In this document: positions 34,597-43,280 of the stretch, piece after piece
Layout: each line of letters opens with the position of its first letter
Numbering within the stretch: position 1 is the first letter of the stretch
Assembly (NCBI GenBank): GCA_023957755.1
Contig: JAMLGT010000010.1
Span: 62,001 to 126,000, forward strand
From: Chitinophagaceae bacterium
GTDB lineage: Bacteria; Bacteroidota; Bacteroidia; Chitinophagales; Chitinophagaceae
Reading direction: 5' to 3'
DNA length: 64,000 nucleotides
Program-made: the position numbers and the translations under genes
The notes under the pieces: model-generated
Seen by the model: the letters and a program-made list of their open reading frames with translations, nothing else
Database searches by the model: none
What the model was told of the DNA's origin: nothing

Positions 34597-36030
34597 TTAT
34601 TTCTTCCTGTTACGTTTCCTTTTTCCTGACAAATAGCTATTGGCAAGTTTAACTACAGAGGCCCGTTGGAGAGACTCAGGATCCAGAGCTGCAAATTCCT
34701 TAAACGACGCCGGCGCAATCGCCAGGGCAGACTCAAGCCACACCAGTCCTTCCTTCGACTTACCCGAATGCAACAACCCTGATGCTTTATAATATATAAA
34801 TACAGGCTTACCGGTAGCCTTGAAGGCCAGTTCTGCCTGAGCCACACCATCAGCATAATGGCCATAATGATAAAAACAACCGATAAGTGCCTTCCATCCT
34901 TTGAGGCTCTTAGGGCGTTGTGCAACAAATTGGGCATACCGTTCTATCGCCGGTTTGAATGCTCCCAACATCTCATAACAGCCCGCCAATGCAAAACTGT
35001 ACTCCAGATTAGACGGGTGTATGGAAAGTGCAGATTCAATGTGTGGTATAGCACTCTTAAAATTCTGCTCATGCATGTATGTGAGCCCTATACGATAATA
35101 CAACTGGCTATCACCCTGTTTCAGATGCACCGCTTTGCGGTAGTGTGCCCGCGCCTGCGAGTAGTCTTTTATTTTTTCATAACAATAGCCCAATGCCTCG
35201 TAGATAATATCTTCCGGAATGGACAGTTCTAGTACCTTCTCGAGTGCTTCAATAGCCTCCTTATAATTTTTTATACGGATATACGCATCACCCAGATTAC
35301 GGTAAGCGTAATCAAATTTATCATCAATTGCAATGGAATAGAGGTAGGCATCGATTGCTTTTTCGTACAACTTCAATCCCTGAAAGGCCGTACCCAGATT
35401 GAACCAGGCCAGATAATTGTAGGGATGCGACTCAATGAGCTTCTTGTGCAATTCAATACTTTCTTCAAACTTTCCCAAATAGTCTGTCCAGAAACATATC
35501 TTATAAAGAGCCTCCTGATTGTCTGCATCCTGTTCCAAAATAGCTTTCAGGCAATTAAATACCTCTTCCGTTTCTTCGTAATCATCAAACACATCAGCCA
35601 CATCGAACAGAAACTCTATTCTCTCCTTCCCATTGAAGGCTATTTGCGCTTCAGTAAATATTGTTACCGCCTGCTCCCGCATTCCCAATGCCAGGAAGGC
35701 CTCAATCTTCAGCACATAAAGGTTAGTATCTGTATTGTCCAGTACCGACGCCCTGTCAAGAACTTCAAGAGCTTCGGCATATTTCCTGTCAGCGATCATC
35801 AAATCGGCCTTTTTTATCAACAACAGAGATGAATAGGGATACTGATCAATCCCCCGATTGGCTGCTTCAATGGCCTGAGATAACTGATCGTTATCATCAA
35901 AATAGTCTATCAGCCGCTCAAAGGCCTCTTCTTCAATAAGATAGGATCCCCTCCCGGTTTTCAATTTTTGGTACATTGCCAACAATTCCTTCAATTCCTC
36001 CCGACTGCTTTCCGGTGTTTGATTGTCCAT
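34597..36030 (-). CDS. Cytoplasmic tetratricopeptide-repeat protein
   Basis: 477 residues with no signal peptide. TPR repeats cover almost all of the length, for example LDRASVLDNTDTNLYVLKIE, YNYLAWFNLGTAFQGLKLYE, YLYSIAIDDKFDYAYRNLGD and ALSIHPSNLEYSFALAGCYE. The protein ends in a basic tail (GKRKRNRKK) that could contact nucleic acid or membrane. A large scaffold for protein partners; the partners are unknown. It is a stand-alone gene between comA and a small exported protein. Confidence 0.85.
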   Translation of the reverse strand: MDNQTPESSREELKELLAMYQKLKTGRGSYLIEEEAFERLIDYFDDNDQLSQAIEAANRGIDQYPYSSLLLIKKADLMIADRKYAEALEVLDRASVLDNTDTNLYVLKIEAFLALGMREQAVTIFTEAQIAFNGKERIEFLFDVADVFDDYEETEEVFNCLKAILEQDADNQEALYKICFWTDYLGKFEESIELHKKLIESHPYNYLAWFNLGTAFQGLKLYEKAIDAYLYSIAIDDKFDYAYRNLGDAYIRIKNYKEAIEALEKVLELSIPEDIIYEALGYCYEKIKDYSQARAHYRKAVHLKQGDSQLYYRIGLTYMHEQNFKSAIPHIESALSIHPSNLEYSFALAGCYEMLGAFKPAIERYAQFVAQRPKSLKGWKALIGCFYHYGHYADGVAQAELAFKATGKPVFIYYKASGLLHSGKSKEGLVWLESALAIAPASFKEFAALDPESLQRASVVKLANSYLSGKRKRNRKK

Positions 36031-36170
36031 AATTGCAATTATAACTACAATTTACTAATTAATTTTCTTAAACCTAAACACAATAAAATAGTCGAACCCG
36101 GCGTAGAAGGTATGTTGACAAACGGTAAAAAATAATTATAAAAAAATTAGTGTTTTCGTTAACGAATGCT

Positions 36171-36178
36171 TAACTTTG
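36171..36178 (+). promoter_or_regulatory. -7 box directly before the 36186 gene
   Basis: TAACTTTG ends 7 bases before ATG 36186, so the predicted leader is about 5 nt. A GTTAAC palindrome (36159-36164) lies just upstream. Confidence 0.4.
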
Positions 36179-36185
36179 CAGCAAA

Positions 36186-36536
36186 ATGAGGAAGTACTCT
36201 AAAATATTATTAATCGCAGGTGTACTGAGTATTACAGGATTTCTGGCATTCGCAGACAGGGGAGGTTTCACCAAAAAAACCAGACCCAGTGTGAATATTG
36301 AGCTGCATGGCACTGTGAAAAATTCTGTTCCCTTTAATTTAAAGTCAGGAATAGTATTTCGCGGCAGTGAGATTGTGAACATGAAAAAAGTTGGAAACAC
36401 TATAGTTTCCAATGCTTACGTTTCGTATCAGAAAGGGAATACAATGTACCTGATCCCTTACAAGCAAAAAATTGTTACACCTCAATACGACGCTCAAAAC
36501 GGCTATAAACTGGTTATCAGGCCGAAGTCTAAATAG
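36186..36536 (+). CDS. Small exported protein of unknown function
   Basis: 116 residues. A signal peptide (MRKYSKILLIAGVLSITGFLAFA) is followed by a basic beta-rich mature part of about 90 residues (for example VNIELHGTVKNSVPFNLKSG and GNTMYLIPYKQKIVTP). No lipobox, no catalytic motif. The high Lys content suggests contact with an anionic surface polymer (inference). It is clearly expressed as its own unit: a -7 box in front and a strong terminator 20 bases after the stop. Confidence 0.78.
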   Translation: MRKYSKILLIAGVLSITGFLAFADRGGFTKKTRPSVNIELHGTVKNSVPFNLKSGIVFRGSEIVNMKKVGNTIVSNAYVSYQKGNTMYLIPYKQKIVTPQYDAQNGYKLVIRPKSK

Positions 36537-36556
36537 GTTTTATAAAAGAGATTTTG

Positions 36557-36587
36557 AAAACCGCCCGGAAAATTCAGGCGGTTTTTT
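36557..36587 (+). terminator. Rho-independent terminator
   Basis: AAAACCGCC (36557-36565) pairs with GGCGGTTTT (36577-36585) around an 11-nt loop, with a T-run to 36587. It ends the 36186-36536 gene. Confidence 0.88.
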
Positions 36588-36761
36588 ATTTTATCCGGGT
36601 ATTGAAAATATGTTTCACATAACTAGCCACTTTCATAAAGATTGGCCTCCTGAGTAACGATCGATTATTATCGGGAAAATGCAGGAAAGGGGAATCTTCC
36701 TAAAATTCAACTTATAGGACGCAAATACCGTAAATCGCTCCGGATGAGAAAAAAGGAAAAA

Positions 36762-37415
36762 TCAGTTCAGGCTTTTGGTCTCCTGGTAAGTCATTACGCG
36801 ATAACCGGAAGTAGGGATATCAAACTTTGACACGGGTACCTGCTCAAAGCCTATTTTTGAAAGTGTAAACTTAAATTTTCTTTTGCCGGAGGTCATTTCG
36901 TATTGAACTGCAAGGCCCGGCAGATTTTTAAACTGGGGATCATAACTGCTATTCCCCACCTTCACTTCTTCAGTATAGTAAACCACAAAGGTGCTTCCAT
37001 TCCCCATTTTTGCAATGGCTTTGCGACAATTATAACCGGCAATCACCGCTGTTTCTCCTGTGGGTTCAAAGCTGATACCTTTATACTTCTTATTATTAGC
37101 TTCCCAGTCATCCGGAGTCATGGTAATCATCAGTTTCTGTCCGCTATAATCTTTCAGAATTACACCTTTGCCGGTACCCGCATCATGGATGGTAGCCTCT
37201 CTTCCAAGTCCGCTTACCACCTCAACTCGGCTCATATTCCCTTTCAGATATACAGTTGTCGTCGCACCATCAAACATATCTGCCATACTTGCCTCACCAG
37301 CCCCCGTCTCAACGCCCATGCTATATACCAATACACCTTCAGATAGTGTCTTCTGAGCCTTGACACTTCCAAAAAAGAATATCGCAACACCTAAAATCAG
37401 CAATCGCTTATCCAT
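36762..37415 (-). CDS. Exported GLPGLI/DUF4412-like protein
   Basis: 217 residues. Signal peptide MDKRLLILGVAIFFFGSVKA. The mature part has the strand pattern of small lipid- or wall-associated beta proteins: VYLKGNMSRVEVV, GYNCRKAIAKMG, FVVYYTEEV, and NLPGLAVQYEM, where the last resembles the LPGL core of Bacteroidota GLPGLI proteins. No catalytic residues recognised. Its function is unknown; probably periplasmic or secreted. A near-match -7 box (TATCTTTA) lies about 20 bases upstream of the start. Confidence 0.75.
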   Translation of the reverse strand: MDKRLLILGVAIFFFGSVKAQKTLSEGVLVYSMGVETGAGEASMADMFDGATTTVYLKGNMSRVEVVSGLGREATIHDAGTGKGVILKDYSGQKLMITMTPDDWEANNKKYKGISFEPTGETAVIAGYNCRKAIAKMGNGSTFVVYYTEEVKVGNSSYDPQFKNLPGLAVQYEMTSGKRKFKFTLSKIGFEQVPVSKFDIPTSGYRVMTYQETKSLN

Positions 37416-37494
37416 AATGTATTATTCGTTTTACTAAAGATATGAATTGAAATGAAATAGTTGCAAAGCCACACCGCTCCTTAGGATTACATTA

Positions 37495-39360
37495 CTATTT
37501 TTTTCGGTTTGAATCAGTCTTTTGCCGCATCTGCTTCAATTTGTCATTCTGCTGCTGCATGGCCTCGATCCGTTCCTGCCACTTGTTTTTCTTTTTAGGC
37601 TTCAGTTTATTTTCCTGCAGCTTAGCCAAAACTTTCTCGTGGTCAATGATGTAAGTCTGAATTACAAACTGAATCAGAAGGGTAATTACGTTTGACACAG
37701 TATAATACCAGGTCAGTGATGATGGCAGCCGGTTAAATACTCCCAAAAGCACCACCGGGAAAATAAATGGCAGATACTTCATCATTGGGTTGCCTGTATC
37801 CTGCATATTGCTCATTCCATAGAGCGAAATAAGCAAACTTGTTACTGTAGCCAGTAATGTAAAGAGGCTTACATGGGCACCGTAGAGAGGAATATTAAAG
37901 GGAAGATTCAGAATAGAATCATAGGTCGACAAATCGTTAGCCCACAGGAAACTATGGCCTCTCAATGCAATATTTGAGTTGAAAAAGCTGTAAAGTGCAA
38001 AGAAAATTGGGACCTGCAACAAAGCCGGCACACATCCGCCTACCGGATTCACACCTGCACTTCTGTATAACTTCATCTGCTCCATGGCAAATGCCTGCTT
38101 ATCGTCTTTGAATTTTTCTTTCAGTGCATCCATTTCCGGCCTCAGCAATTTCATCTTAGCGCCACTCAGGTAACTCTGGTAAGTCAACGGGGAGATCAAC
38201 AGCCTGATAATAATGGTCAACAGTGCTATTATTAATCCATAGCTACTGATATATTTTGCCAGGAAATTGAATACCGGAAGCACAAACCCCCTGTTGATGT
38301 ATTTTACAAATGCGAATATGCCCGTTCCTAATGGAACCATATTAAACATTTGGTTATTGTACGATTTAAGAATCTTGTAATCGCTGGGGCCATAATACAA
38401 TTGCATAGGGATTGTGACATCATTCCCGGAGGGCACTTTCAGATGCATATTTGCTTTAGCAGTTGCCACCAGATGGTCAGCAGTGTCTTTTGGCGAATCC
38501 CATGATATACTGCCTGACTCAAATTTATCCTTTGCAACAATCGCATTCACAAAGAACTGCTGATTCAGCGCTATCCAATCTACCGGTCTCACAAATTTCT
38601 TATCGTCCTTCCTTCCCCTGGCCATATTTTCGAAATCGAATTCGCCATTCTCCACAAAGCTTACGTGAGATTGCTGCACCTCCCAATCCAAATCTCTCTC
38701 CTTCTGTGTGGCCTGTGCATCCCAGTTCAAACGAAGTACCTGATCCGTAAATAACCCATTGCCATTAATGAGCCTGATATCAAAATCGATCATGTAATTA
38801 TCGTGCTGCAACTTATACCGATGCTCAATCTGTCTGCCATCAGCAGCCTGAAGAACGTAAGAGATAATAGTATTTCCAGCAGTATCTTTCTCCTCCCTTT
38901 GAAGTGTGAAAAACACATCAGCGGTTTCTACTGTCTTGTTTGCAACAGAATTGATAGCATAGGATATCCTATTAAAATTGCCATTCTCTACAAATAAGGG
39001 CTTGTCATCAAAGGTTTTAAAATTCTTTAATTCTACTTTCGCCGGCTGCCCTCCCTTATTCGTAAAGGTTACTCTGAATAACTTTGTTTCAACGGTATGA
39101 AACGTTTCTGCAGCCACCGAATCCTGTATAATACCTTCATGCGCACTTTTTTGCTGCAATCTGGCAAGTGAATCAGTATTTAATGCAGGTGCATTCACCA
39201 TATTGGCGGTGGATTCAGGATTGGGATTGATTAGCTTCAGTGAATCTGATATCCGTTGCTGCTCCTTTTCATAGGCTAGCTGTCCCTGTTTGGTATAATA
39301 AAAATATCCAAAAAATAACAGTGCCAATAACAAAAAGCCTATTAGGGAGTTTCTATCCAT
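37495..39360 (-). CDS. yidC: Membrane protein insertase YidC
   Basis: 621 residues from ATG 39360. An N-terminal membrane anchor (LIGFLLLALLFFGYFYY) is followed by a large periplasmic beta domain (about residues 80-350) and the conserved five-span insertase core, which includes SYGLIIALLTIIIRLLISPL, the cytoplasmic hairpin with MKLYRSAGVNPVGGC, and a basic C-terminus. YidC inserts membrane proteins alone or with SecYEG. ATG 39360 is chosen because the -7 box at 39379-39386 places transcription start downstream of ATG 39381. Confidence 0.95.
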   Translation of the reverse strand: MDRNSLIGFLLLALLFFGYFYYTKQGQLAYEKEQQRISDSLKLINPNPESTANMVNAPALNTDSLARLQQKSAHEGIIQDSVAAETFHTVETKLFRVTFTNKGGQPAKVELKNFKTFDDKPLFVENGNFNRISYAINSVANKTVETADVFFTLQREEKDTAGNTIISYVLQAADGRQIEHRYKLQHDNYMIDFDIRLINGNGLFTDQVLRLNWDAQATQKERDLDWEVQQSHVSFVENGEFDFENMARGRKDDKKFVRPVDWIALNQQFFVNAIVAKDKFESGSISWDSPKDTADHLVATAKANMHLKVPSGNDVTIPMQLYYGPSDYKILKSYNNQMFNMVPLGTGIFAFVKYINRGFVLPVFNFLAKYISSYGLIIALLTIIIRLLISPLTYQSYLSGAKMKLLRPEMDALKEKFKDDKQAFAMEQMKLYRSAGVNPVGGCVPALLQVPIFFALYSFFNSNIALRGHSFLWANDLSTYDSILNLPFNIPLYGAHVSLFTLLATVTSLLISLYGMSNMQDTGNPMMKYLPFIFPVVLLGVFNRLPSSLTWYYTVSNVITLLIQFVIQTYIIDHEKVLAKLQENKLKPKKKNKWQERIEAMQQQNDKLKQMRQKTDSNRKK

Positions 39361-39378
39361 AGCTGAAAAATTAGTTTG

Positions 39379-39386
39379 CAAATGTA
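39379..39386 (-). promoter_or_regulatory. -7 box for yidC
   Basis: The minus strand reads TACATTTG, predicted start near 39376, leader about 16 nt to ATG 39360. Confidence 0.4.
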
Positions 39387-39424
39387 AGCAAACCTGAGTT
39401 TAGCCTGAACTAGCACAGGCAGAG

Positions 39425-39459
39425 GAAAAAAGAGAGGGAACCCATGATGGTATTCCCTC
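39425..39459 (-). terminator. Terminator after rplY
   Basis: On the minus strand GAGGGAA (39459-39453) pairs with TTCCCTC (39440-39434), the loop can pair further, and a mostly T stretch follows to 39425. It lies just past the rplY stop and before yidC. Confidence 0.75.
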
Positions 39460-39467
39460 TTCAAAAT

Positions 39468-40085
39468 TTATTTAGCTGCGGCAGCGTCTGCTTTTGCAGG
39501 TGCAGCAGCAGGTGTTGCTGCCTTAGATTCTTCTTGTCTCAACTGTCGGGTAGTGGTTACAGAAGCAATCGGAATACGCGGTGAATTTAGAATTTCCATA
39601 TTCTCCACTTTCACATCCTGTACCCGAATGTTATCATTGACTTTCATATTGGTAACATCCACCTCAATATTTTCCTGGAGATGTTCAGGCAAAACCTTCA
39701 CTCTCAGCGATTTCATCTTAATTACCAGCTTACCACCTTCCTTCACCCCCACTGCTGAGCCTGTAAAATTGATCGGAATAGTTACTATAACCTTCTTACC
39801 GGGCACCAATTCCAGAAAATCCACATGAATTAATTGATCAGTCACCTTGTCAAATTGTAAATCTTTCAACACGCAATTGTACGATTGACCATCTACATTT
39901 ACCTGTGCCAACATAAAGTCGGGAGTGTAAATAATACTCTTGAGAGAGGTAAGTGGTGTTGAAAAGTTTACTTCTTTAGTACCGCCATAAATTACAGCAG
40001 GCACTTTACCCTCAGAGCGGAGCTGTCGGCTGGCTGCCTTTCCGAATCCGGTCCTGAGCTGTCCTTCAATTGTAATTGTTTTCAT
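39468..40085 (-). CDS. rplY: 50S ribosomal protein L25/Ctc
   Basis: 205 residues, the longer CTC form with an L25 beta-barrel domain (RTGFGKAASRQLRSEGKVPAVIYGG as blocks; VLKDLQFDKVTDQLIHVDFLEL) and a C-terminal domain (VPVKEGG-like VGVKEGGKLVIKMKSLRV). It ends in an Ala/Lys-rich tail. It binds 5S rRNA. It has a good promoter and its own terminator, so it is monocistronic. Confidence 0.94.
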   Translation of the reverse strand: MKTITIEGQLRTGFGKAASRQLRSEGKVPAVIYGGTKEVNFSTPLTSLKSIIYTPDFMLAQVNVDGQSYNCVLKDLQFDKVTDQLIHVDFLELVPGKKVIVTIPINFTGSAVGVKEGGKLVIKMKSLRVKVLPEHLQENIEVDVTNMKVNDNIRVQDVKVENMEILNSPRIPIASVTTTRQLRQEESKAATPAAAPAKADAAAAK

Positions 40086-40105
40086 TAATAAAAATTTTTG
40101 AGGCG

Positions 40106-40137
40106 CAAAGGTAAGGTTTTAAAGGAAGAAAGTGCAA
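40106..40137 (-). promoter_or_regulatory. Promoter of rplY
   Basis: The minus strand reads TTG (40137-40135), 21-nt spacer, TACCTTTG (40113-40106). Predicted start near 40103, leader about 18 nt. The -7 box is identical to that of rpsL. Confidence 0.6.
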
Positions 40138-40372
40138 TAAAATGGTAGTTTCCGTAATAAAACTTCCCCGAATCTTAATCAAGAAAAATTACGGTTCACT
40201 TTGGCTACGCAGGATTGACTGGAAATCAGGGTATCACAATACCTGAAGTTTTGAAGACCAAAAGATACCAAGCTGACAGTCAATCAATTATAAAAACAAG
40301 GAATAAAGAAAGGAAAATGAGAAGGAAAAAGTCCGGGAGGGAGTTCCTCACCGCTTAGCGCTATTGAACCAT

Positions 40373-41335
40373 TTAAACGTTTTCCTTTTTCTTTTTGAGT
40401 GCACTGCGAATAAACAAACTATTAATGCTCTTATTTTCATACGCATTACGAATGGCTATCGCAAACAAATCCGCTACAGAAACCACTCTTATCTTATTTG
40501 ATTGCTTCCTGAGTGGTATGGTATTGCACACCACCAATTCCTCCATCACACTGTTTTCAATATTTTCATAAGCATTACCACTTAATACCGGGTGGGTACA
40601 GAATGCTCTTACGCTGCGCGCTCCTTTTTCAAGAAGCAGAGAGGCACTTTTGCACAGGGTACCTCCGGTATCCACTATATCATCTATCAATACGATATCA
40701 CGATCAGTAACGTCACCAATCACCACCATACTGGCAATTTCATTAGCTCGTTTCCTATGCTTATCACAAATCACCATATCCACCTCAAAATAACTTGCAA
40801 TCTCACGAATCCGGTTAGCACTGCCAACATCAGGTGCTGCAAAGGTCAGGTTAGGGAGATTCAGCTCCTCAATAAACGGAATATAAATAGCTGACGAATC
40901 CAGATGATCCATAGGGATATCGAAATATCCCTGAATTTGTGGTGCATGTAAATCCATGGTAATCACCCTGTCGGCACCGGCGGCCACAATCATATTTGCG
41001 ACCAGTTTGGATCCGATAGCGACTCTGGGCTTATCCTTCCTGTCCTGCCTTGCATATCCGTAATAGGGAATCACAGCCACCACCTTCTCAGCAGATGCCC
41101 GCTTGGCCGCATCTATCATTAGCAACAACTCCATCAGATTGTCTGTCGGCGCAAAGGTGCTTTGCACAATAAACACATATTGCCCTCTTATACTCTCCTG
41201 GAATTCCACACCTATTTCTCCATCACTGAATTTCTGGATCTTCACTTTTCCAAGTGGTTCACCAAATCTCAGGCTTATCTGTCGGGCCAGATACTCGGAA
41301 CCTGTACCGGAAAAAATTTGAAGATTGGAATGCAT
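40373..41335 (-). CDS. prs: Ribose-phosphate pyrophosphokinase
   Basis: 320 residues from ATG 41335. Blocks: LQIFSGTGSEYLARQISL, YYGYARQDRKDKPR (flexible loop), ITMDLHAPQIQGYFDIP, the PRPP loop VLIDDIVDTGGTLCKSA and HPVLSGNAYENI. Makes PRPP from ribose 5-phosphate and ATP for nucleotide, His and Trp synthesis. ATG 41335 starts at the first conserved strand and leaves a normal leader after the -7 box. ATG 41362 would add nine residues but nearly touch the predicted transcript start. Confidence 0.94.
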   Translation of the reverse strand: MHSNLQIFSGTGSEYLARQISLRFGEPLGKVKIQKFSDGEIGVEFQESIRGQYVFIVQSTFAPTDNLMELLLMIDAAKRASAEKVVAVIPYYGYARQDRKDKPRVAIGSKLVANMIVAAGADRVITMDLHAPQIQGYFDIPMDHLDSSAIYIPFIEELNLPNLTFAAPDVGSANRIREIASYFEVDMVICDKHRKRANEIASMVVIGDVTDRDIVLIDDIVDTGGTLCKSASLLLEKGARSVRAFCTHPVLSGNAYENIENSVMEELVVCNTIPLRKQSNKIRVVSVADLFAIAIRNAYENKSINSLFIRSALKKKKENV

Positions 41336-41370
41336 AAAGGAAGGCTGATTTATTATGGACAATGCTTTGG

Positions 41371-41378
41371 CAAAATTA
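41371..41378 (-). promoter_or_regulatory. -7 box for prs
   Basis: The minus strand reads TAATTTTG, predicted start near 41368, leader about 33 nt to ATG 41335. It lies in the 50-75 base gap shared with divergent radC. Confidence 0.4.
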
Positions 41379-41410
41379 TCATTTATATTTATGGAAATTA
41401 ATCTCTGCTA

Positions 41411-42112
41411 ATGAAAAGTGTTCACAAATCTTCCACCAGCATCAAATCATGGGCTCCGGACGACCGTCCACGTGAAAAACTCCAGTTAAAAGGAAGGCGT
41501 GCACTCAGCGACTCAGAACTGCTCGCCATTCTCATTAATACCGGAAGTGGTAAAAAGTCGGCATTGGATCTTGCAAAGGAAGTGTTAGCCGCTTGTGGCA
41601 ACGACCTGAAAGAATTAGGGAAGCTGACTTCAACAGACCTGATGAAGATAAAAGGCATCGGCCTGGCTAAGGCTGTGACTATAGAGGCAGCAATGGAACT
41701 TTGCACCAGAAATCTGCTTTACCCTTTGCAACAAAAGAAGCAGATCAGAGGAAGCAGTGATGTTATATCCTTCCTTAACGGCATTTTCAAGGATGCACCG
41801 CGAGAAATGTTCGTTGTCATCTACCTGAACAGGAGTAACAAGATGCTATATCACGAAATCCATACCACCGGCGGCATTACGCACACAGTAGTAGATCCCA
41901 AACTTATATTTCACAAAGCACTCAGCCTGAAAGCTACTAACCTGATCCTTTCTCACAATCATCCATCAGGAAGCCTTCGTCCCAGCCGGGAAGACGAGCT
42001 CCTCACAAAGAAAATAATTGAAGGAGCCAAAATTCTGGATATAAGTGTTATCGACCATATCATTATCAGTGAAGAAGGGCACTATAGCTTTGCAGAAGAA
42101 GGAAAGATTTAA
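41411..42112 (+). CDS. radC: RadC family protein (JAB/MPN domain)
   Basis: 233 residues. N-terminal helix-hairpin-helix region (LSDSELLAILINTGSGKKSA; LMKIKGIGLAKAVTIEAAME) and a C-terminal JAMM metal centre: the Glu in HEIHTTGG, HNHPSGSLRPSRED with the two His and Asp. RadC was linked to DNA repair but its biochemical role is unsettled. Divergent from prs. Confidence 0.93.
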   Translation: MKSVHKSSTSIKSWAPDDRPREKLQLKGRRALSDSELLAILINTGSGKKSALDLAKEVLAACGNDLKELGKLTSTDLMKIKGIGLAKAVTIEAAMELCTRNLLYPLQQKKQIRGSSDVISFLNGIFKDAPREMFVVIYLNRSNKMLYHEIHTTGGITHTVVDPKLIFHKALSLKATNLILSHNHPSGSLRPSREDELLTKKIIEGAKILDISVIDHIIISEEGHYSFAEEGKI

Positions 42113-42329
42113 CCCAATTCCATCCTCTGATGACACTCTAATCTGATCACCACCACGACACAGGTAACCAATACAATCTTGCTATTGTCTGTTCCCAATA
42201 AATGTCCTTTCAGAATGAATCGGAAGGCCTCCTATAGTTGTATATAACCACCATACTTACACTGATTGGTTATTACACTTGAAACCGTTCTTTCAGCAAA
42301 AACTATTTTTCCTTATTACTTTCCTGAAT

Positions 42330-42361
42330 AAAAAAACCCTGCAGCCGGATAGCTGCAGGGT
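42330..42361 (-). terminator. Terminator of the susC-susD operon
   Basis: On the minus strand ACCCTGCAGC (42361-42352 complement) pairs perfectly with GCTGCAGGGT over 10 bp and a 6-nt loop, followed by a run of T to 42330. It lies 35 bases past the last gene of the operon. Confidence 0.9.
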
Positions 42362-42396
42362 CGCTTAATTTAAAAAAAGAACAAACAAGAATTCTC

Positions 42397-43236
42397 TTAC
42401 TGTTTTACGTACGTTTCATTATACGTTCTGGCACCCGCATTTGAAGACCACTTCATAGTGAAGGTCTTAGTAGCAGGATCCCAATTGCTACTTGGGTCAG
42501 TGGCGATAGGCAACAGAGTTGTCATTGAAACATCCACACTATTATCGCTAGGATCTACAGTAAACACCACCTGATTAGAATAATAGTTTACCAGGTTCAT
42601 GGTTACTGAATAGTCGCCTACTGTCTTCATTGATGCAGTTTCGTTAGTTGCATTTCCTAATGAGGTAACTGCATTATAGGTGTACTTGCCATCCCACTGG
42701 TTTTTAGTACCAAGGAATAAACAGATCTTTCCAAAGTTTCCGCTGATAGGCGCATTAGTTCCGGTCACGGTCTCGATTGAAAGACCGAGGGCTGCAAACA
42801 CACGTGTAAACTGATCAGGGAAGTAGGTCACCTTAAATGAAGCAGAATGCTTCCCCTTCGGAATTACCAAATCTGTGGTAGATATCTGATAGATGCTGGA
42901 ACTAGCTACATCATAATCTACCCCCTGCTCTGTCAGTGCTGTATTTGCCACAGCAGGATCTACTTTAATTTTAACTGCAATATCATTAGGCGCACCGCCT
43001 ACTCCGGTATAGTTCACCTCAACATCGATTTCACTTGTTGCTACCCTGTCAGATGCAAACATATACACCGGCACTGATGCAGAGGTGCTGGATCCGAGGG
43101 GAGCAGGGTTTTTAAACTCCACCACCGCCTTTACTGCACCGGGCACATCGGGCCCCACTATCATATCATCCTTTAGGCATGACGAAAATCCTACCAGAAA
43201 GATGAAAACTGTTATTAAATTAATTACTTTTTTCAT
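42397..43236 (-). CDS. DUF1735-type surface lipoprotein of the Sus operon
   Basis: 279 residues. Lipoprotein signal with FSSC (Cys20). The N-terminal beta domain holds VPVYMFASDRVATSEIDVEV and LTEQGVDYDVASSSIYQIS with VIPKGKHSASFKVTYFPD, the pattern of DUF1735 in SusC/D operons. The C-terminal half is a second beta-rich domain (YTYNAVTSLGNATNE ...). Such lipoproteins sit on the cell surface and may bind the glycan or peptide taken up by the SusCD complex. The 44-base spacing to susD and the shared terminator show one operon. Confidence 0.82.
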   Translation of the reverse strand: MKKVINLITVFIFLVGFSSCLKDDMIVGPDVPGAVKAVVEFKNPAPLGSSTSASVPVYMFASDRVATSEIDVEVNYTGVGGAPNDIAVKIKVDPAVANTALTEQGVDYDVASSSIYQISTTDLVIPKGKHSASFKVTYFPDQFTRVFAALGLSIETVTGTNAPISGNFGKICLFLGTKNQWDGKYTYNAVTSLGNATNETASMKTVGDYSVTMNLVNYYSNQVVFTVDPSDNSVDVSMTTLLPIATDPSSNWDPATKTFTMKWSSNAGARTYNETYVKQ

Positions 43237-43280
43237 GTTGTTATTTGTTTTAACAGATTAAAAATCTATCTGATTAAATT